A DNA stretch of 64,000 bases, from positions 62,001 to 126,000 of the forward strand of contig JAJVDF010000651.1 in the NCBI GenBank assembly GCA_022410635.1. The letters run 5' to 3'. The stretch comes from Tretioscincus oriximinensis (taxonomy: Eukaryota; Chordata; Lepidosauria; Squamata; Gymnophthalmidae). The position numbers were made by a program, and so were the translations under genes. Below, in pieces: positions 34,374 through 47,290 of this stretch. The notes under the pieces were generated by a model, which was given only the letters and a program-made list of their open reading frames with translations, was not told where the DNA came from and did not search any database. Each line of letters begins with the position of its first letter. Position 1 is the first letter of the stretch.

Positions 34374-34410
<37 letters not shown>
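34374..34410. repeat. (TTG)n microsatellite
   Basis: About 12 uninterrupted units. It produces poly-Gln, poly-Asn and poly-Cys runs in overlapping frames that should not be read as protein. Confidence 0.97.
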
Positions 34411-34861
34411 GCACAAACATTTGACCAGACACTCCAGACAATCCAAATACTCCAAGACATACAAACACTCCACATATACCCATCCTCTGCCCACACTCAA
34501 CTCCCATACTCTTCCCATTATCTCCTTCTATTTTATAAATGTACAACTATATTTCAAGCATAGGGCATATTTCTTTAAATAATATATTGCAGTCAGAGCT
34601 AGGTCCACAACGATCTTTAAATCTAAGTAATTTCAACCAATATTCTTTAATATGTGAATTAGTTTTCTGTCCTACAAGATATAATCCTTTTTCCCTTGCT
34701 ATTTTGAATTGTATTAGTTCAAAAACAATGATCCAATTATTACCATTCCATTTTGTAGTATCCTTCCATCCTCTCACATGTATCAATCAAATACAAATTT
34801 TTACTTCCATTATTTCCCACATACGGTAGTTGACCCAAACAGCCAATTTTCATTATACCAT
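34411..34861. other. Insert of uncertain origin between L2 halves
   Basis: Separates the L2 pieces at 34,200-34,373 and 35,190-35,640 together with the SINE that follows. The minus strand between 34,786 and 34,547 reads an open stretch with EYWLKLLRFKDRCGPSSD, which might be an L1-like protein, but I am not sure. Confidence 0.35.
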
Positions 34862-35148
34862 GTTCTTATACCCCTCTTTTCTCACCTTTCAAAGAGACTC
34901 AAAGCGGCTTACAAGGGTATTTTGCCCGAAGTCTTACATTCTATCTTCGCCACCAGGCTGTGGTGGTTCCCATGTATCTATTTGCAGTCTGTTGCAATTT
35001 CTCGTAATTCTTGCTTTCGAATGGCTGGGTTGGCTAGATCTACAGGCTAGTGGAAGGTGCTCACCCCTCCCCACGTCTGACACAGGACTGCAAAATTCCA
35101 TCTGCCAGGTGAGGGACGGATTCCTTAGCGACTGAGCTATCTGTGTCT
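34862..35148 (-). mobile_element. CTT-tailed tRNA SINE (family B)
   Basis: Full order on the minus strand: tRNA-like head near 35,100-35,148 (reverse complement AGCTCAGTCGCTAAGGAAT), GGTGAGCACCTTCCACTAG, GAATTACGAGAAATTGCAAC, ATGTAAGACTTCGGGC, CGCTTTGAGTCTCTTTGAAA, ending AGAGGGGTATAAGAAC at 34,862. One of the best-preserved family B copies. Confidence 0.9.
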
Positions 35149-35189
35149 GCAAGAGTATGTTCTCTTTCTATATTATAATGCCAACATCT

Positions 35190-35640
35190 CTTATTATGTC
35201 TCTCCACTGGCTTCCAGTTCTTTACCAAATTCAGTGGTTCTGAATTTTAAACCTTTTTTGTCTCTTATTTTTCTATGTCAGGCTTCATAAGCTCTTCGCT
35301 CAGTTTATACTATGTGTCTTGCGCAGTTTAGGTTTTTTTTCTCATGGTCCCATCTCCTTTCTTTTCCCCTCATAGCTCCTCACCTCTGGAACTTTCTCTC
35401 TCCTTACTTCCGCTCTATCTCTTCACTTACCATGTTCAAAAATCTCAGCTAAATGTGGTCTTGTTCTCTAGGGTCTTTGATGCCACCAATTAATTTTGTT
35501 TTAATTGATAATTTATTATGTTTTATGTTTTAACTTCAATGTTCATGTATTATTTTTATTGTGTTTGTTTTACTGATTGTATTTTTTATGAATATTGTAC
35601 AGCACCATGTATACCGATGGTGCTTTGTAAATTAACTAGT
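35190..35640 (+). mobile_element. L2 LINE 3' end
   Basis: Plus-strand translation gives SLHWLPV-like and APHLWNFLSPYFRS-like segments of the L2 C-terminus, then a 3' UTR ending TGTACAGCACCATGTATACC and GGTGCTTTGTAAATTAA, a tail typical of L2. With 34,200-34,373 it forms one element, interrupted by about 815 bp. Confidence 0.82.
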
Positions 35641-37223
35641 GGAATAAGCCCATTGCTCTATGGTTATGCTGTAGGCTCTATCTGCATGAGGAGAAATTTG
35701 GCTCATGCTACTATGTCATTGCTGTGTTTCCTCCCACCTCCCATTATCCTTTTTCTTAGTAAAGAGAGCAGGAGACTTTTTCACACCCATTATAGGTATA
35801 AGCATATTTTCCTGATTTTGTGGGGAAACTGAAATCCATTTTCCAGTACTCCAAAACATATTAGAAGTTGGTTCTGCATGAATCTATATGTTGGATTAGG
35901 TCTTCTGGTAAACACATTTACATCAAAGCTTGTAAGCATTTTTCATCGTGAGAAAATGGAGAAGAAAAGCAAGCAGAAATAGAACTGAAACCCATAAATT
36001 AGATGACAAATTCTGTGAGGAAACACATTTCCCAACAGGCAGGACTACCACTACAACAACAGCTCTGCTTCCTATCTGCATTGTTTTACTGTGGAAATGT
36101 ATTTTGGGTTATAGATGAGTCTCCCAGCCAACTTCCTTTAAGCAGGAAAAACGTAACCTGGAAGAGGCCTCCTTCCTCCTAGGGTTTATTACAGTACAGG
36201 CTGGGAACTTGTAGTGTTTCTACCTGCTTTTCTATGCCATTTTTTTCACAATGTCAACCCTTTATTATAAAAGCTTGACCATCAGGCATCCTCTTCTCCC
36301 CATAGCTTTATGGCAGATGCCATCAGACCTACTGCCCACTCCCACAGCAGTTTAAACTAATTTGAAAGCATTTCTTTTGGGATCCCACTTTTGGATTAGA
36401 GAATGTAGAAAGAAAATTACTGTTCAGTCTTCTGAAGTGGTCTTCATTTTGTGAAAGTGGACTGAGAGTAGATTTAAATGTAGGTTTGATCAGGGGGCTT
36501 GTATCTAGCTTTCTCTCAGCCTCCTTTTCTATTTTATTTCATGAAGGATCTCACAAATTCACTTATCTGGAAAAATACACACAATGCTACGAAAAACTTG
36601 GGACCATTTTTATTTTGATATGGCATGTGCTTTAATAAGCCTAATTTGAAAATCTGTGGTGGGTTTTTTTTAGCCAGATTTCAGATCAGTGTCTGATCTG
36701 GTACTGCATCTTAATTTAATTAACCCAGCCTCATCCATACATTTCAATCTTTTTTAAGATTAAGGATTAAAAGTTAGCTTTGAGGAAAGCTTAGAATGTT
36801 AGTATATGTTTCTTACCTTTCCCCCCTTTTTCTTTATTGTCTCTTTCCTTCATTCCTGTTTCCATTCGTCTGTTTTCTTTGCTTTCTCCCTCTACCTTAC
36901 AGTCTCTCCTTCCTTCCCACATTTTCTCTCTTTTGTGCACTTTAGCTGCATTCTGTAAGTTGTACCTCTACTTTTTGGGTTCTCATTTAGTTCTCTTTTG
37001 CTTCTCACTGTATACCCGTACCAGTATGTTCTTTTGAATATATCTATGTTCACTTTCCCTACCACCTGCCTGCAAGATGGGCCAGGGCCAGCTGGCCAGT
37101 TGTACTTTTCAGCTCCTGCTCCTTCTTAGGGTTTGATGTTTTCAGCTCCTCTCCTGCGTGTGTGTGTGGCTGCACTTTACATTCTGGTCACTGTCACTGG
37201 ATTATAAAGGTCCATTAGGGGTG
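35641..37223. other. Unique non-coding DNA
   Basis: No defended gene. CT-rich at 36,820-36,960. Short words at 35,968 and 36,125 (GCAAGCAGAAATAG, CAGCCAACTTCCTTTAAG) resemble parts of the element at 2,184-2,758 but in a different order. Confidence 0.35.
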
Positions 37224-37231
37224 GTTTAGAA

Positions 37232-37491
37232 CAGGGCTCCTCAAACTACGGCCCACGGGCCACGTGTGGTCAGCCAAGGACATTTATCTGGCCCNCAAGA
37301 TGTTGTTGTCACTGCCTTATGTCCTGATTAGCATCCGATTAGTCTTGGGCTCACAGTAACACACCCCTTGCCTTTCAATAGCACATGTGCACAGTGCTAT
37401 TGATAATAGGAGGCCCCAAAACTAGGAATTTACTCCAATGGTCTGAGGAACAGTGAACTGGCCTCTTGTTTAAAAAGTTTGAGGATCCCTG
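37232..37491. mobile_element. hAT-like MITE, 260 bp
   Basis: Left CAGGGCTCCTCAAACTACGG and right AAAGTTTGAGGATCCCTG are inverted hAT ends. The 8-bp duplications are GTTTAGAA (37,224-37,231) and GCTTAGAA (37,492-37,499), one mismatch apart. The interior contains GGCCCACGGGCCACGTGTGG, the usual sub-terminal style of Charlie-type MITEs. One ambiguous base is at 37,295. Confidence 0.92.
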
Positions 37492-37499
37492 GCTTAGAA

Positions 37500-38361
37500 G
37501 CTCCATCACGTCAGTACACTTCCTATTTGTATCTCAGATAATAATGATAAACATGAAGCACATGTACAAAATACACCTTACAACTTCTTCTTGGTCTCAT
37601 GATGTGGGGCATGTAGTGTATTTTGCTGTAAGTTTTAATAAAACTTTTTCTACCATGACTAGTGCTTATTGACAGCTTTGTTTTTCACTGAATACATGAT
37701 GATTTCCAATTTTCTCTATTTGTGTGTGAAAGTGTTAAGTAAAATCATTATACTTATTTGTTTTTTTGAAATGCTTTCTCATGACTNGGCTTTAGATTAG
37801 TCATTTCTTCCTGACTTCTATATGTAACCCAGAGTCAAAGGTGAAGCACCAACTGTAAGTCTGGCATGAATTATTTTCATGCTCATTAATATTATTAAAT
37901 ATAATTCAGATTTCTATGGAATTTAACAGTAAATAATAAACAAAATGGAACTCAAAGTAGAGATATTCAAAAGCTAATGAGATTGGATAAAGTCCATCAA
38001 CTGGAAAGGAAAGTTGAGAGTGAAAGAAAATGAAAACATATACAGTAAATTTATTTGAATTAAGTTAAACATCAAAAAGTGACTTGACTTTGTAAAAAGG
38101 AGGTTAAACAATAGATCATCCTATCCCTTTTCACAAAAGTCTCAACAGGAAATCTTAAGCTTGAGGAAATCTCATACCAAGATTAGATAAGCAAGGTTGT
38201 CTCCACATGGAAACATGAGAAAATTACTTCCAAAGAGTATTGGTATTTCCTGCCAACCTGGCATGTGGGATGCTGACAATGGAAGCATGTGGCCATTGAA
38301 TGACCCTTTATGAATGTGTGTTGTGCTGCATGGGTATTTGAGGTGATACTAAATTGAAAAA
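37500..38361. other. Unique non-coding DNA
   Basis: AT-rich, nothing recognised. One ambiguous base at 37,787. Confidence 0.38.
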
Positions 38362-38620
38362 TAAGAAGAATCTGGGTTTTATACCCCACCCTTCTCACTC
38401 AAATGGACTAAATGTGGTTTACAAGGTTAATTTTCATCCAAAGACTTTCATCTATTCTATAGATGGCACTCATTAATCTACTTGAAATGTAAATTGCAAA
38501 TCTACTTTCTTTCAAACAGCTTTGTTGGCTAAAGCTGAGGACAGGAAGGGACACTCAGCTCTCTCCATGGCTGATGCAGGGCTTTGAGAGTAGCTCTCTT
38601 AAGGACAGTGCCATTTGTGC
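38362..38620 (-). mobile_element. CTT-tailed tRNA SINE (family B), old copy
   Basis: TAAGAAGAATCTGGGTTTTA, CCACCCTTCTCACTC, AAAGACTTTCATCTATTCTA, TAATCTACTTGAAATG, GATGCAGGGCTTTGAG, CTTAAGGACAGTGCCATTTG follow the family B order. More diverged than the copies at 34,862 and 47,343. Confidence 0.8.
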
Positions 38621-40460
38621 CTCATACATAACATGTCAAATGTCTATCAGTGGTAAAAATTAAGAACACTGTTTTGTCTGTTTGTCTGTTTTGTCAAAGC
38701 ACTCTGTACCTCAGAATAAGATCTTAACAGCCATGTGTTCTTTACCATTACCTTTTTTTGTAGTTTCTTGAAAGTCCACTTACGGTTCTTGATTCGCCAA
38801 AGCATCTATTTTTACTTTATGATCCATAATTCCTTCTCTATTAAGTTTTTTCTCCTTAAACAAAACAGTAACAACAAACAAAGGAAACTCCTCAGTTCAT
38901 TTCAAGACATGATCTAATCAGAGAAAATCAGAGTTCTGAGGGAATATTGGCAAATACCATAGAAGTTTAAAAAACTGATGTTGACTTCTTACAGTTGCCT
39001 TGTAACTCATCATCTCAGCAATACAGAAGAAAAAACTGGAACATTTGACAACTGCACCATCAAGACAAAATCAGCCTAGTTCTTATAAATGTTGAGCTGT
39101 CATTGTTATTGATATTTTGACTAGAAATAATGTATTGTTATTTATTATTATTTGTGTTATTTTGTGTAACTTCCAAGAACTACTCGGCAAGGTTCAGGTT
39201 CTGCCATACACGTTCAGTAATTAAATATTGGAATAGATATCAGGCTTCAACTGTGCCAAAATCGCAAATCTCAAATCGCTTCCAAGAAGGACAAGAACCT
39301 TTGAGCAGGGCAGAAGGTTACTTGGCAAAGGGGAAAGTATGTAAAAGAACCCGCAGAGAATAGAGTCTGCCTGAAAGGCAAGACATGGCTAATTCAATTT
39401 CCTTGCAAACTTTCCTAACTCAGATTGCATCTAGACATGAGGTAGCTGTTCTACTATAACACATTATTGTGGAAATAGCTGGGTATCTCCATGAAAAATG
39501 GGTATTCTGGATTTCTAATGGGATTTGAAATCTTGAATATCTGTGAAATCTCACATAATTCTCACCCTACGGATAACTGTACTGATCCAACGTGCTGATT
39601 GGTTTATCCAATCCAACATTCTGACCTATTGCTCAGCCATCATATTGCAAAAGTGTCTATACAGCATTGCAAAATCACAATGTGTAATTTAAATTTTATT
39701 GCTGTTTAATGCACATTAACAAGAATTTGTTTTTATCATATTTTTAATTTTAGTTTAACAAACTGGAACATTACACATAAGAAAGATAAACAAATAAAAG
39801 AACAAAATGGAAAAAGCCTTCCCAGATCTTCTCTCCCATGGCTCAGTTCTTTGATGTTCTTCTTTGATAGGTTGAGATGGATTTTCTTCACTGGGTCAAA
39901 AATTGTACATTGGTCATTAAAGAACTTTTCTCCCTCCCTTCATTCTCATATACAATGAATTTATTCCATACATCCTATCTAATGTATTGATAACCCTTCC
40001 CTTCAGTTATATTTCTACAATATAAATTTCTACAGTCCAAATAAAAAATAATGTTGTAAATAGTGCATCATATAATTTTTCCAAGTTTCCATTATCCAGA
40101 ATTTACTCCCTTGCTAACCCTTTACAATCATAGGAAGCATGCCCATCACCAGACTGTATTTTGGCAAAATATAACTATAGGTAGTAATAAGAAGGTATTA
40201 ATATTTTTAATTACTTTTATTATTATAAAACTTGAAGTAGCTGAGGGAAGAGGGGCAGTAAAATAAATACAAAATACAAAATAAGTAAGTAAATTACANC
40301 CCATGAGCAAAATACAGACCTGCCGCATATGTTTCATTATAGGTTTATCCTCATCCAGCACTTCATTTTCTAAATTTCATGCCATGAGTCTCATTTATTT
40401 TGCTAAATTAAATGGAGGTATCAGATTTTTATGGAAAACCATCGCTATATTTGATGGTGC
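38621..40460. other. Unique AT-rich non-coding DNA
   Basis: No repeat or exon recognised. One ambiguous base at 40,299. Confidence 0.38.
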
Positions 40461-40728
40461 TAGCTAGCAGCCTGGACAGATTTAAGACAGGATTAAACAA
40501 CTTCATAGAAGCCAAGTATATCCATAGCTTCTAGGTATAGGTAAGTGGAATAGAGTAACAGGAAGTATCCCTTAAATACCATTTGCAAGGAGTCGAGAAC
40601 AGGAGAAGATTTTGCCTTCTTCCTTACCTCAGACTGCCCAGGTGCAATTGCTGGGTTACCATGTGAGACAGAATGCTGGACTAGATGGGCTCCGGCAATT
40701 CAACAGGGCTCCTATTATGTTCTTATGT
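40461..40728 (+). mobile_element. CR1 LINE 3' end
   Basis: Plus-strand copy: AGCCTGGACAGATTTAAGAC, AATACCATTTGCAAGGAGTC, TGAGACAGAATGCTGGACTA, GATGGGCTCC, ending TATTATGTTCTTATGT (8-bp tail unit TTCTTATG). Matches the reverse of the copies at 14,926 and 33,317. Confidence 0.92.
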
Positions 40729-41941
40729 ACATTTACACTTCACATGTGTGGCACCATAGGTTGGAAACAGGTGTAAACTCAAAATAAAATACACGTCTGG
40801 ATGCATCCTCCATCTCAAGACAGTAGGATCCATATTACCCTGCTCCTTCTTGGTATAGTTAATGTGCTGGAAGAAGGTCCATTACTCCAGTGATCTAGAT
40901 TACATCCAACCATTAGGGCTTTGTGTTGCCATTGGTGGGTATCACTGAATCAAGACTGACTCCTGGTTGAGTGCATGAACATCTCCGTGGTCAACTCCAA
41001 GTAATTTTCTTGGCAGAGATACAAAGTTGGCTTTATCATTGCCTATTTTCTGTTACTCCCAATGGAATAGGGCAGGATTTGGTAAAAGTATAGTTAAAAG
41101 TGTGGCTTTGCCCTGCCAATGAAAGCTAAGTAGCTTATTGGATAATGTGGAACTATGTTAGGGCAAGACAGTTAATGACTAGATAATTAATTTCACTACC
41201 TTCCAAGAATGATCTGTGAAGGCCATTCCTAACAGGTCAGTTACCTGTAATGCAGTGCACTGGGTGTAAGAGCATTTCTATTCCTGCTCCAGTATAAGAA
41301 GATATCTGAATGGGATGCTTCTTGATATTATGACTTGAACCTCTAGACACAATTGGGCAATCCCCCAGCAAGGATCTCGTGCAAGGGTGGGGTAAAGTGG
41401 ATTGGGGAGTAATTATGAAGTGCCCTGATCCTGCTGAGTCCAGACTATTTCCCAAGCTATATGGCAACCTGCAGATAGCTTTTAAGCTGTTCACTACAGG
41501 CAAGCATCGCAAATGGTTCCAGATATCTGGGGAAGAACTGAAATACATTGCAGTGTGGGATATTTGCTTCAGAGGTCCATCTGGAATTGTTTCCTTGGTA
41601 AATGCAGAAAGACTAATTGAGTCTGAATTAAATCTGCAATTCTGTACCAACTTGTCTGGGAGTTCAGCTATTCAGTGGAAGGGGCTAATTTCTGAATAGA
41701 CACCATAAGTTGTTTTGGTAGGATTCTAAATCTATTTCTATCAGTGTTTAGATCTAAATATGATAGGGTAACAGTTTGAGTTGCCCTGAATAATGTGCGT
41801 AATAGATGCAGTGTTACTCCTGCACATTTTAGGAGCTTTCAGTACTATTCTCCATTGAATTGCAACTGATGACGTTTTTCTAGAACATCACAGAAACATG
41901 AATTGCCATTGAGTAAACTTGTTTCTGTTATTAATAGTGGT
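40729..41941. other. Unique non-coding DNA
   Basis: Open frames on both strands at 41,237-41,699 (137 and 106 codons) overlap each other and have no recognisable domain. Confidence 0.35.
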
Positions 41942-41947
41942 AATAGT

Positions 41948-42672
41948 TAACGGGGGTTTGCTTACCNGTTATACTACGCCTTACGGAAGTTAAAGCTGCT
42001 TGTTCCTCAGTAGATCAGACACGTGTAAAAGGATTCACACGGGAACCACATCTTAGATCAACGAGCATCCCAGGAGGGTTCACGGGTAATGGAGTCCTCC
42101 AGAATGTCTCTGTGCATCAACTTTTATTGACCCCACATCAGAACAGAGATCATGATGTCAAGAAAGGGGTGGGCAGACCCCACGTGGGTCAGGTGGTGAC
42201 ATCTGTGTGACGTGTTTCTCTCCTCCCCAAGGGGGTGCAGCCTGGTCAGGAACTCCGAATATGGTCATGTTGGTGTGTGTGTGGTTGCTGAATGGACCCA
42301 GTTTGCCATTGTTAGCCTCTATCAATGAACTTAATTACAGGAATCAGTGACTCACTCATAGGGGCCCAGGCTTGATAGCCCTAGATGGGAATAGCTTTAG
42401 GCTGCAATCAGGAGTTGGCAGCCAGAGTAAATAAGGTGCTTCCCTTTTCTACAATGGGAGTGATTAGCCCATACAAACTGGAAAGGTCACCCCAGCAGGG
42501 TGCCTGGAGGGTGATTTCCTCTGTTCCTGTGTGCAAACTAGGTCAGGCTTGACCAAGGATTTTTTGCAAAATTTCCCAGAGGCCTTACTTTGGCTAATCC
42601 AAGTCAACTCAGGTATATTAATATTAAATATATTAATGCCAATTAATATATGTCCCATGGATGATTGCCACA
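41948..42672 (-). mobile_element. Candidate solo LTR
   Basis: AATAGT flanks both sides (41,942-41,947 and 42,673-42,678), a 6-bp repeat consistent with LTR-type integration. On the minus strand the segment begins TGTGGC and contains AATAAAAG (plus-strand TTTATT at 42,123-42,128), followed by about 175 bases to the other end, as expected for R/U5. The distal end (TAACGG on the plus strand) does not give a canonical CA terminus, and no TATA box or coding frames are visible. It is called LTR on polyadenylation signal, size and flanking repeat only. One ambiguous base is at 41,967. Confidence 0.48.
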
Positions 42673-42689
42673 AATAGTAGTAGTAAATA

Positions 42690-42960
42690 CTAGTAGAGAG
42701 GCAGTGTATGTGTGTGTATGTCTATGAGAAGGAAGGGGGCAAGTGAGGGAGGTAGGGGAGGATGTGTGTCTGTGTGAGAGAGAAGGGTGATGGCATGGGT
42801 GGGAGAAGAGAAAGTGTGTGTGTGGTAGGAGGTGGCATGGGAGGGAGGAAGTGTGTGTGTCAAGAGAGGGGGCAAGGGGGAGGAAGTGTGAGCGGGTGTA
42901 GAAGGAGGGGGCAGGGGGAGGACGTATGTGTATGAGAGAGACATAAAGAGAGAGAGAAGG
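42690..42960. repeat. Degenerate G-rich/TG minisatellite, unit about 38-42 bp
   Basis: Units of the form GGAGGAAGTGTGTGTGTCAA plus AGAGGGGGCAAGGG recur about five times with divergence. The strand is almost pyrimidine-poor. A Pro/His/Thr-rich minus-strand frame (42,690-43,025) is a by-product. Confidence 0.75.
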
Positions 42961-45900
42961 CTCCCACAGTGGTGACGGTTCTCCTCACCCCGTTTTTTTG
43001 GGTGTAAGGTGCCCAACAGAGGCATCTCCTGCCCCTGTGTGGTCAGGGGCAGGCTCTATTGCACCCAATAGAGCCCTGGGGGCAACAGGGGCGGAGGATT
43101 TCCCTAGGGCGTGGCCTGCTCTCTGTGTGGGGAGGGTGTCAGAACACACGCCGCCATTGTGGTGTGTCTTCTGGGGGAAGGGCCTGTTCTGAAGCTTTCA
43201 TGAAGCAGGGACATGTTAAACAAATGTTTGTGATATTGTCTTCTTGCGTCCTAAAGAATGGGGTTTAGTCCGGAAAAAATGGATTAAATTCAATCTTCAA
43301 AACTGAAGAAGCTTTAAAAGTAAAGGTGTGGCCAAATGCCTGGATTCTCCTTCCAACCTCCAAGTTTGTACTTGGAGATAAGTCTAAAAGTACATTATAG
43401 CTTCTGTTCATAACATCTTAATAAGTAATGTTCCAATGTGGTATTCAAAATGGGGTACTTTGCTGGAAAATGTGTGTGCATAGCTTGGATGTATTCACTT
43501 AATATGTGTGGGCGCATGCGCATGTCATGTTGCACTTAAAGATGTAAAACGAAAGCAAAACAAAACTCTGGCAACTCTGCCAGCAATCTATCAAGAGGGC
43601 ACTTTTCCATGCCATATGAGTTCTTGCTTAAAATTATTTCCCTGGAGCCTCAAAGGTGTACAAGATTGCTCTGGGTATAGGGGACCCAAGCATTGCTGAC
43701 ACTCATTATGGTGGTTCATGACTTTAGTGTAAAGGGGGCACAGAGGTGGTTCTATAATTAAATGAATCAGTTATTTAGCATTTTAATTCCGCCATTCTGT
43801 TCCTTCCCCAGTTTTCAGTAGGGTCCCAATTCAACAAAAGGCATATGTGGTTACTTTTAAGCAAATGCTTGATTACAATGGTATTTGAAGGGCTTTGAGG
43901 AACCAAAACTCTAAATGACAGCTTACTCAATTACAAGCACAGCGCTACTTCTAAATGCCTTAGGGTCCAGTCTTTTACAGGCATAATGTGAGTAGTTCTC
44001 TTTTCACCAGTTTGAATACTTAGTACAGCATGTATTAAACCAGCTAATGTGTGTAGCAGGATTGAACTCTAAATAAGTGTTCCATTGATGGATATAATTA
44101 AAAGAGACCAAGGCTTGTAACCAGTGTAATTTAGGAGTGTTCATCTTTTCATAGGCTGGGGTTTTATACTCTTAACAAATGCATTTAAGGCACAGATTCA
44201 ACAGAATTATACTTCCCACAAACCACACGTTGGGACCCTAACATAAATTCATATGCAAATTAAAAACTTATTTCACAAAAGTACAGTAGCTTGACATACC
44301 TCCCCCCCCCCCAAACAATTCTTTCCAATGCGAGAACAGAAAAAATATCATCTCTGGAAACTCTACCTGTCTTATATCTCCTAAAAACACAGCACTCCAA
44401 CTTCCTTCCTCTGCAAAACTGGACTCAACAGAAGCCTAGTTTCTTAACTGCACTTCTGTTGAATAGGAATGTTTAGTGTACCATTCAATAGTGATAGAAA
44501 CCTATGGATCGAAAAGTTGGGGCAAATAAAGGGAAGCATCCTTTTTTCATCCAGAAGTTCATCCATCTATGAAATTCATGTCCAGACAAGATGGTGATAG
44601 ATGACTTCCTACCACAATTTGCATTAAATATTAATTTAAAGTGAATCTTCCTTTAATACATTTTAGCCCTAGTGTGTTTACAGCCAAAATGTGGAAGTGG
44701 TAGTGAGAGATTGTGTGTACAACTCTCTGTGTGTATAAAAATATAATTTCATGGAGCTTATACTTGATGAAAACATATCCAATAAATATATCCAATGATT
44801 CACAAATCATGTCCCAAATATTATATGTTATATGCCCTTGCTGAAGTTGTGTTCTCAACCCAGCATGTTGATGTATTTGAGTTCAAAATAATAAAGTATA
44901 TACAAAGCACCAAAATGCTATTTATACCAATCATTGTTTCCTACCACTCTTTGCTCTGGTAGTAGCTGCATCTGATGCCACCCCTTGGATAAGATCAAAG
45001 TGAAGCAACTACAGTAGTCTGCCACTCCAGCAGTGTATGAACTGGGCATGGGATCAGAGCTTCATCGTAGGCCAAGGCTTGATTCCAAGAAGACTAGCCA
45101 AGCTAAGGCGCCTCGCCAATAAGAGCAAGCAAATTTGCAGTATGAACGCCAGACTAGTGCAGGCACAGAAACATGCCCTTAGTGGATTACAAAACAAAAT
45201 AAGAATCTCGGTTGTTAATAAGATTGGGGCCAGTAATGCTACAATAGTGTCCAGTTCATGTTCCCCTGGAGCAAGAATAAACCTAACTGAATTCATAAAG
45301 GCTTACTTATTGCCAGTTACAGATCACAGTAATGTAGCTTTACAAAGAAAGCCCTTGCATTGGTTACTGCTTGCTGCTCAGTTTCCTTTCTGAACTAAAG
45401 TATGATCGATGTTGCCAGCATCATCTGAGACAAGAAGAACAGGTGTTTTATACTTACCATCTTATTTTCCAGACCACAAAACAGCTATTCTCACTTTTTT
45501 TGTGGGGTGGGGAGTGTGGGAATAGCAAAGTAGTTAAGTTAGGGAATACACAGCAGGGGTCATGTTAGATTTCTCAAAGTCTTTCCCTGCCTGGAAAACT
45601 CTTGATCAGAGTGGCTTCATAGCTTGTATGAGAGGCACTTAAGAAAACTAAAAGGTTAATATATTCTAACTCGATGTTGGGTATAGAATGTCAGATCTGT
45701 CAAACTGCATTAGAGTGTGCAGCTCAGTGAAAAAGATTTGATTTCTTTTGCCACTGTCCTACTATGCTCAAGTCATATAGTGCCAGCAGCAACCAGCCAG
45801 CGACCGTGGGCTGGCAGTGGGTGGACCCGAGTGGGAAGCCAGCCGCAAAGACCATCTGTTTCCGATTTCTAACGAAGCCAAGATGTGCAGTGAAGTGCAC

Positions 45901-46656
45901 GTCTTCCACAGAGCCAGCTTTCTCCATGCTCAAGTTATTAGGGTTAGAAGTGAAATTATCTTTTCCTAACAGCAGGGGAGCCATAATCCTTATGGAAAGA
46001 GATTTAGGAAAGATTCAGATCTGTTTGGTTAACTTGTAGGAAAAGGCAGCTATCTTGCACACTTAATTACCATATTTCAGTGGTTAACAACTTTAATAAG
46101 ACAACTTTGTGTCTTATTAAGCTCAGAAACCTTTGATTCTGGAAAGTAAGATGTTAAAGTTCTTGTTAACACAATATATTGATTACATTGCTTCAAAGTG
46201 AAACTTACTGGTATCATTTGAGAGAGAGAAAATGAACAAATTAGTGAGGCCTAATTCTGTGTTATTTATATTTTGATTTATTTACTCCTTATCACTATGA
46301 GTAAAAAATATTTCTTGGTGGACACTGGAATTGTTTTGTGTTTCCAGCGCTGCAACTAAACTACATTTTGGCTGGGATGTTTCATTAGTATGGAATTTAC
46401 AGATTTTAATCTATATTTTTATTTGAGTGTGGTATAAAATTATCTTTGCTATACTAAGGTCTAAGAAATGTATGAATTTAGGAATACTAAAATAGATATC
46501 CAGTAATCTTTATTTTATGGTATCCCAATGACTGGGAAAATGTAAGAAAACTTCATTAAAAATGTCAAATGCTGGAATCTATCAACCTTTAACATCATAC
46601 CTTTCTTGTTTCTTAACTTTGATTGCATTTTGAGATTAATAATATGGTCTTTTTCT
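42961..46656. other. Unique non-coding DNA
   Basis: About 3.7 kb. A GC-richer part lies at 42,990-43,190. A poly-C tract lies near 44,302-44,313. An open frame at 45,037-45,393 (118 codons, plus) has no recognisable domain. Confidence 0.38.
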
Positions 46657-46771
46657 GCCCTGGGCCTTATTCTGGAATGATTACCTAACATTTACATCAG
46701 GGTTTGACATAATCTACACTAACATGCTGATGACAGCTTCCTATTCCAGGATATAATCTGGAATAAAGGGC
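46657..46771. mobile_element. Small inverted-repeat MITE
   Basis: Left GCCCTGGGCCTTATTCTGGA and right AATCTGGAATAAAGGGC are imperfect inverted copies, about 115 bp apart in total. The word GCCTTATTCTGG is shared with the element at 10,806 and, in reverse, resembles 1,319-1,336. No clear target duplication. Confidence 0.45.
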
Positions 46772-47290
46772 ATGAAGAAGGACCTTGCATTAAACACTGA
46801 GAAAATTTTGATAGATTATTTTTGATGCATTTGTATTTATTTAGATTTATATACTGTGTTTTGTCAAAATACAGTGTACGACTCGAGAAAATCATAAAAT
46901 ATATGCATTCACAGAAACCATAAAATCTCTGTTCATTAACAAACCTAACACTAATGTGTAAAATCTATTAACTGCCAATTAATATCAGCTAAACCCCATG
47001 ATAAGAGAAAAAAAATCAATCTAATGTTCCAAAGTCTGGTGAAGGAGATGTGTTTTTATCAGGAGCTGAAAAACTTCAGACTTTAAAGTATCTTTGGAGG
47101 ATATTATTCTATGTTCAGGCTTTGTGGACATCCTTAGATTTTTCATATTCTGTAAATTATCTTGGTTGCCTCCACACATAAAAAAGCTACTCAAACATGG
47201 TTTAGAACTGGTAATGTGTGGACATTACGGCTCTTATCCCATTTCTAATATTCATTTGAACCTAAGTTTTAATCCATCAACAGTCCACTT
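46772..47290. other. Unique non-coding DNA
   Basis: Nothing recognised. Confidence 0.35.

Noticed and set aside
34302..34563. Poly-Gln, poly-Asn and poly-Cys frames
   Set aside because: Translations of the TTG microsatellite in three frames.
42690..43025. Pro/His/Thr-rich frame
   Set aside because: Low-complexity translation of a minisatellite.
45037..45393. 118-codon plus frame
   Set aside because: No domain, an overlapping frame on the other strand and no exon signals.
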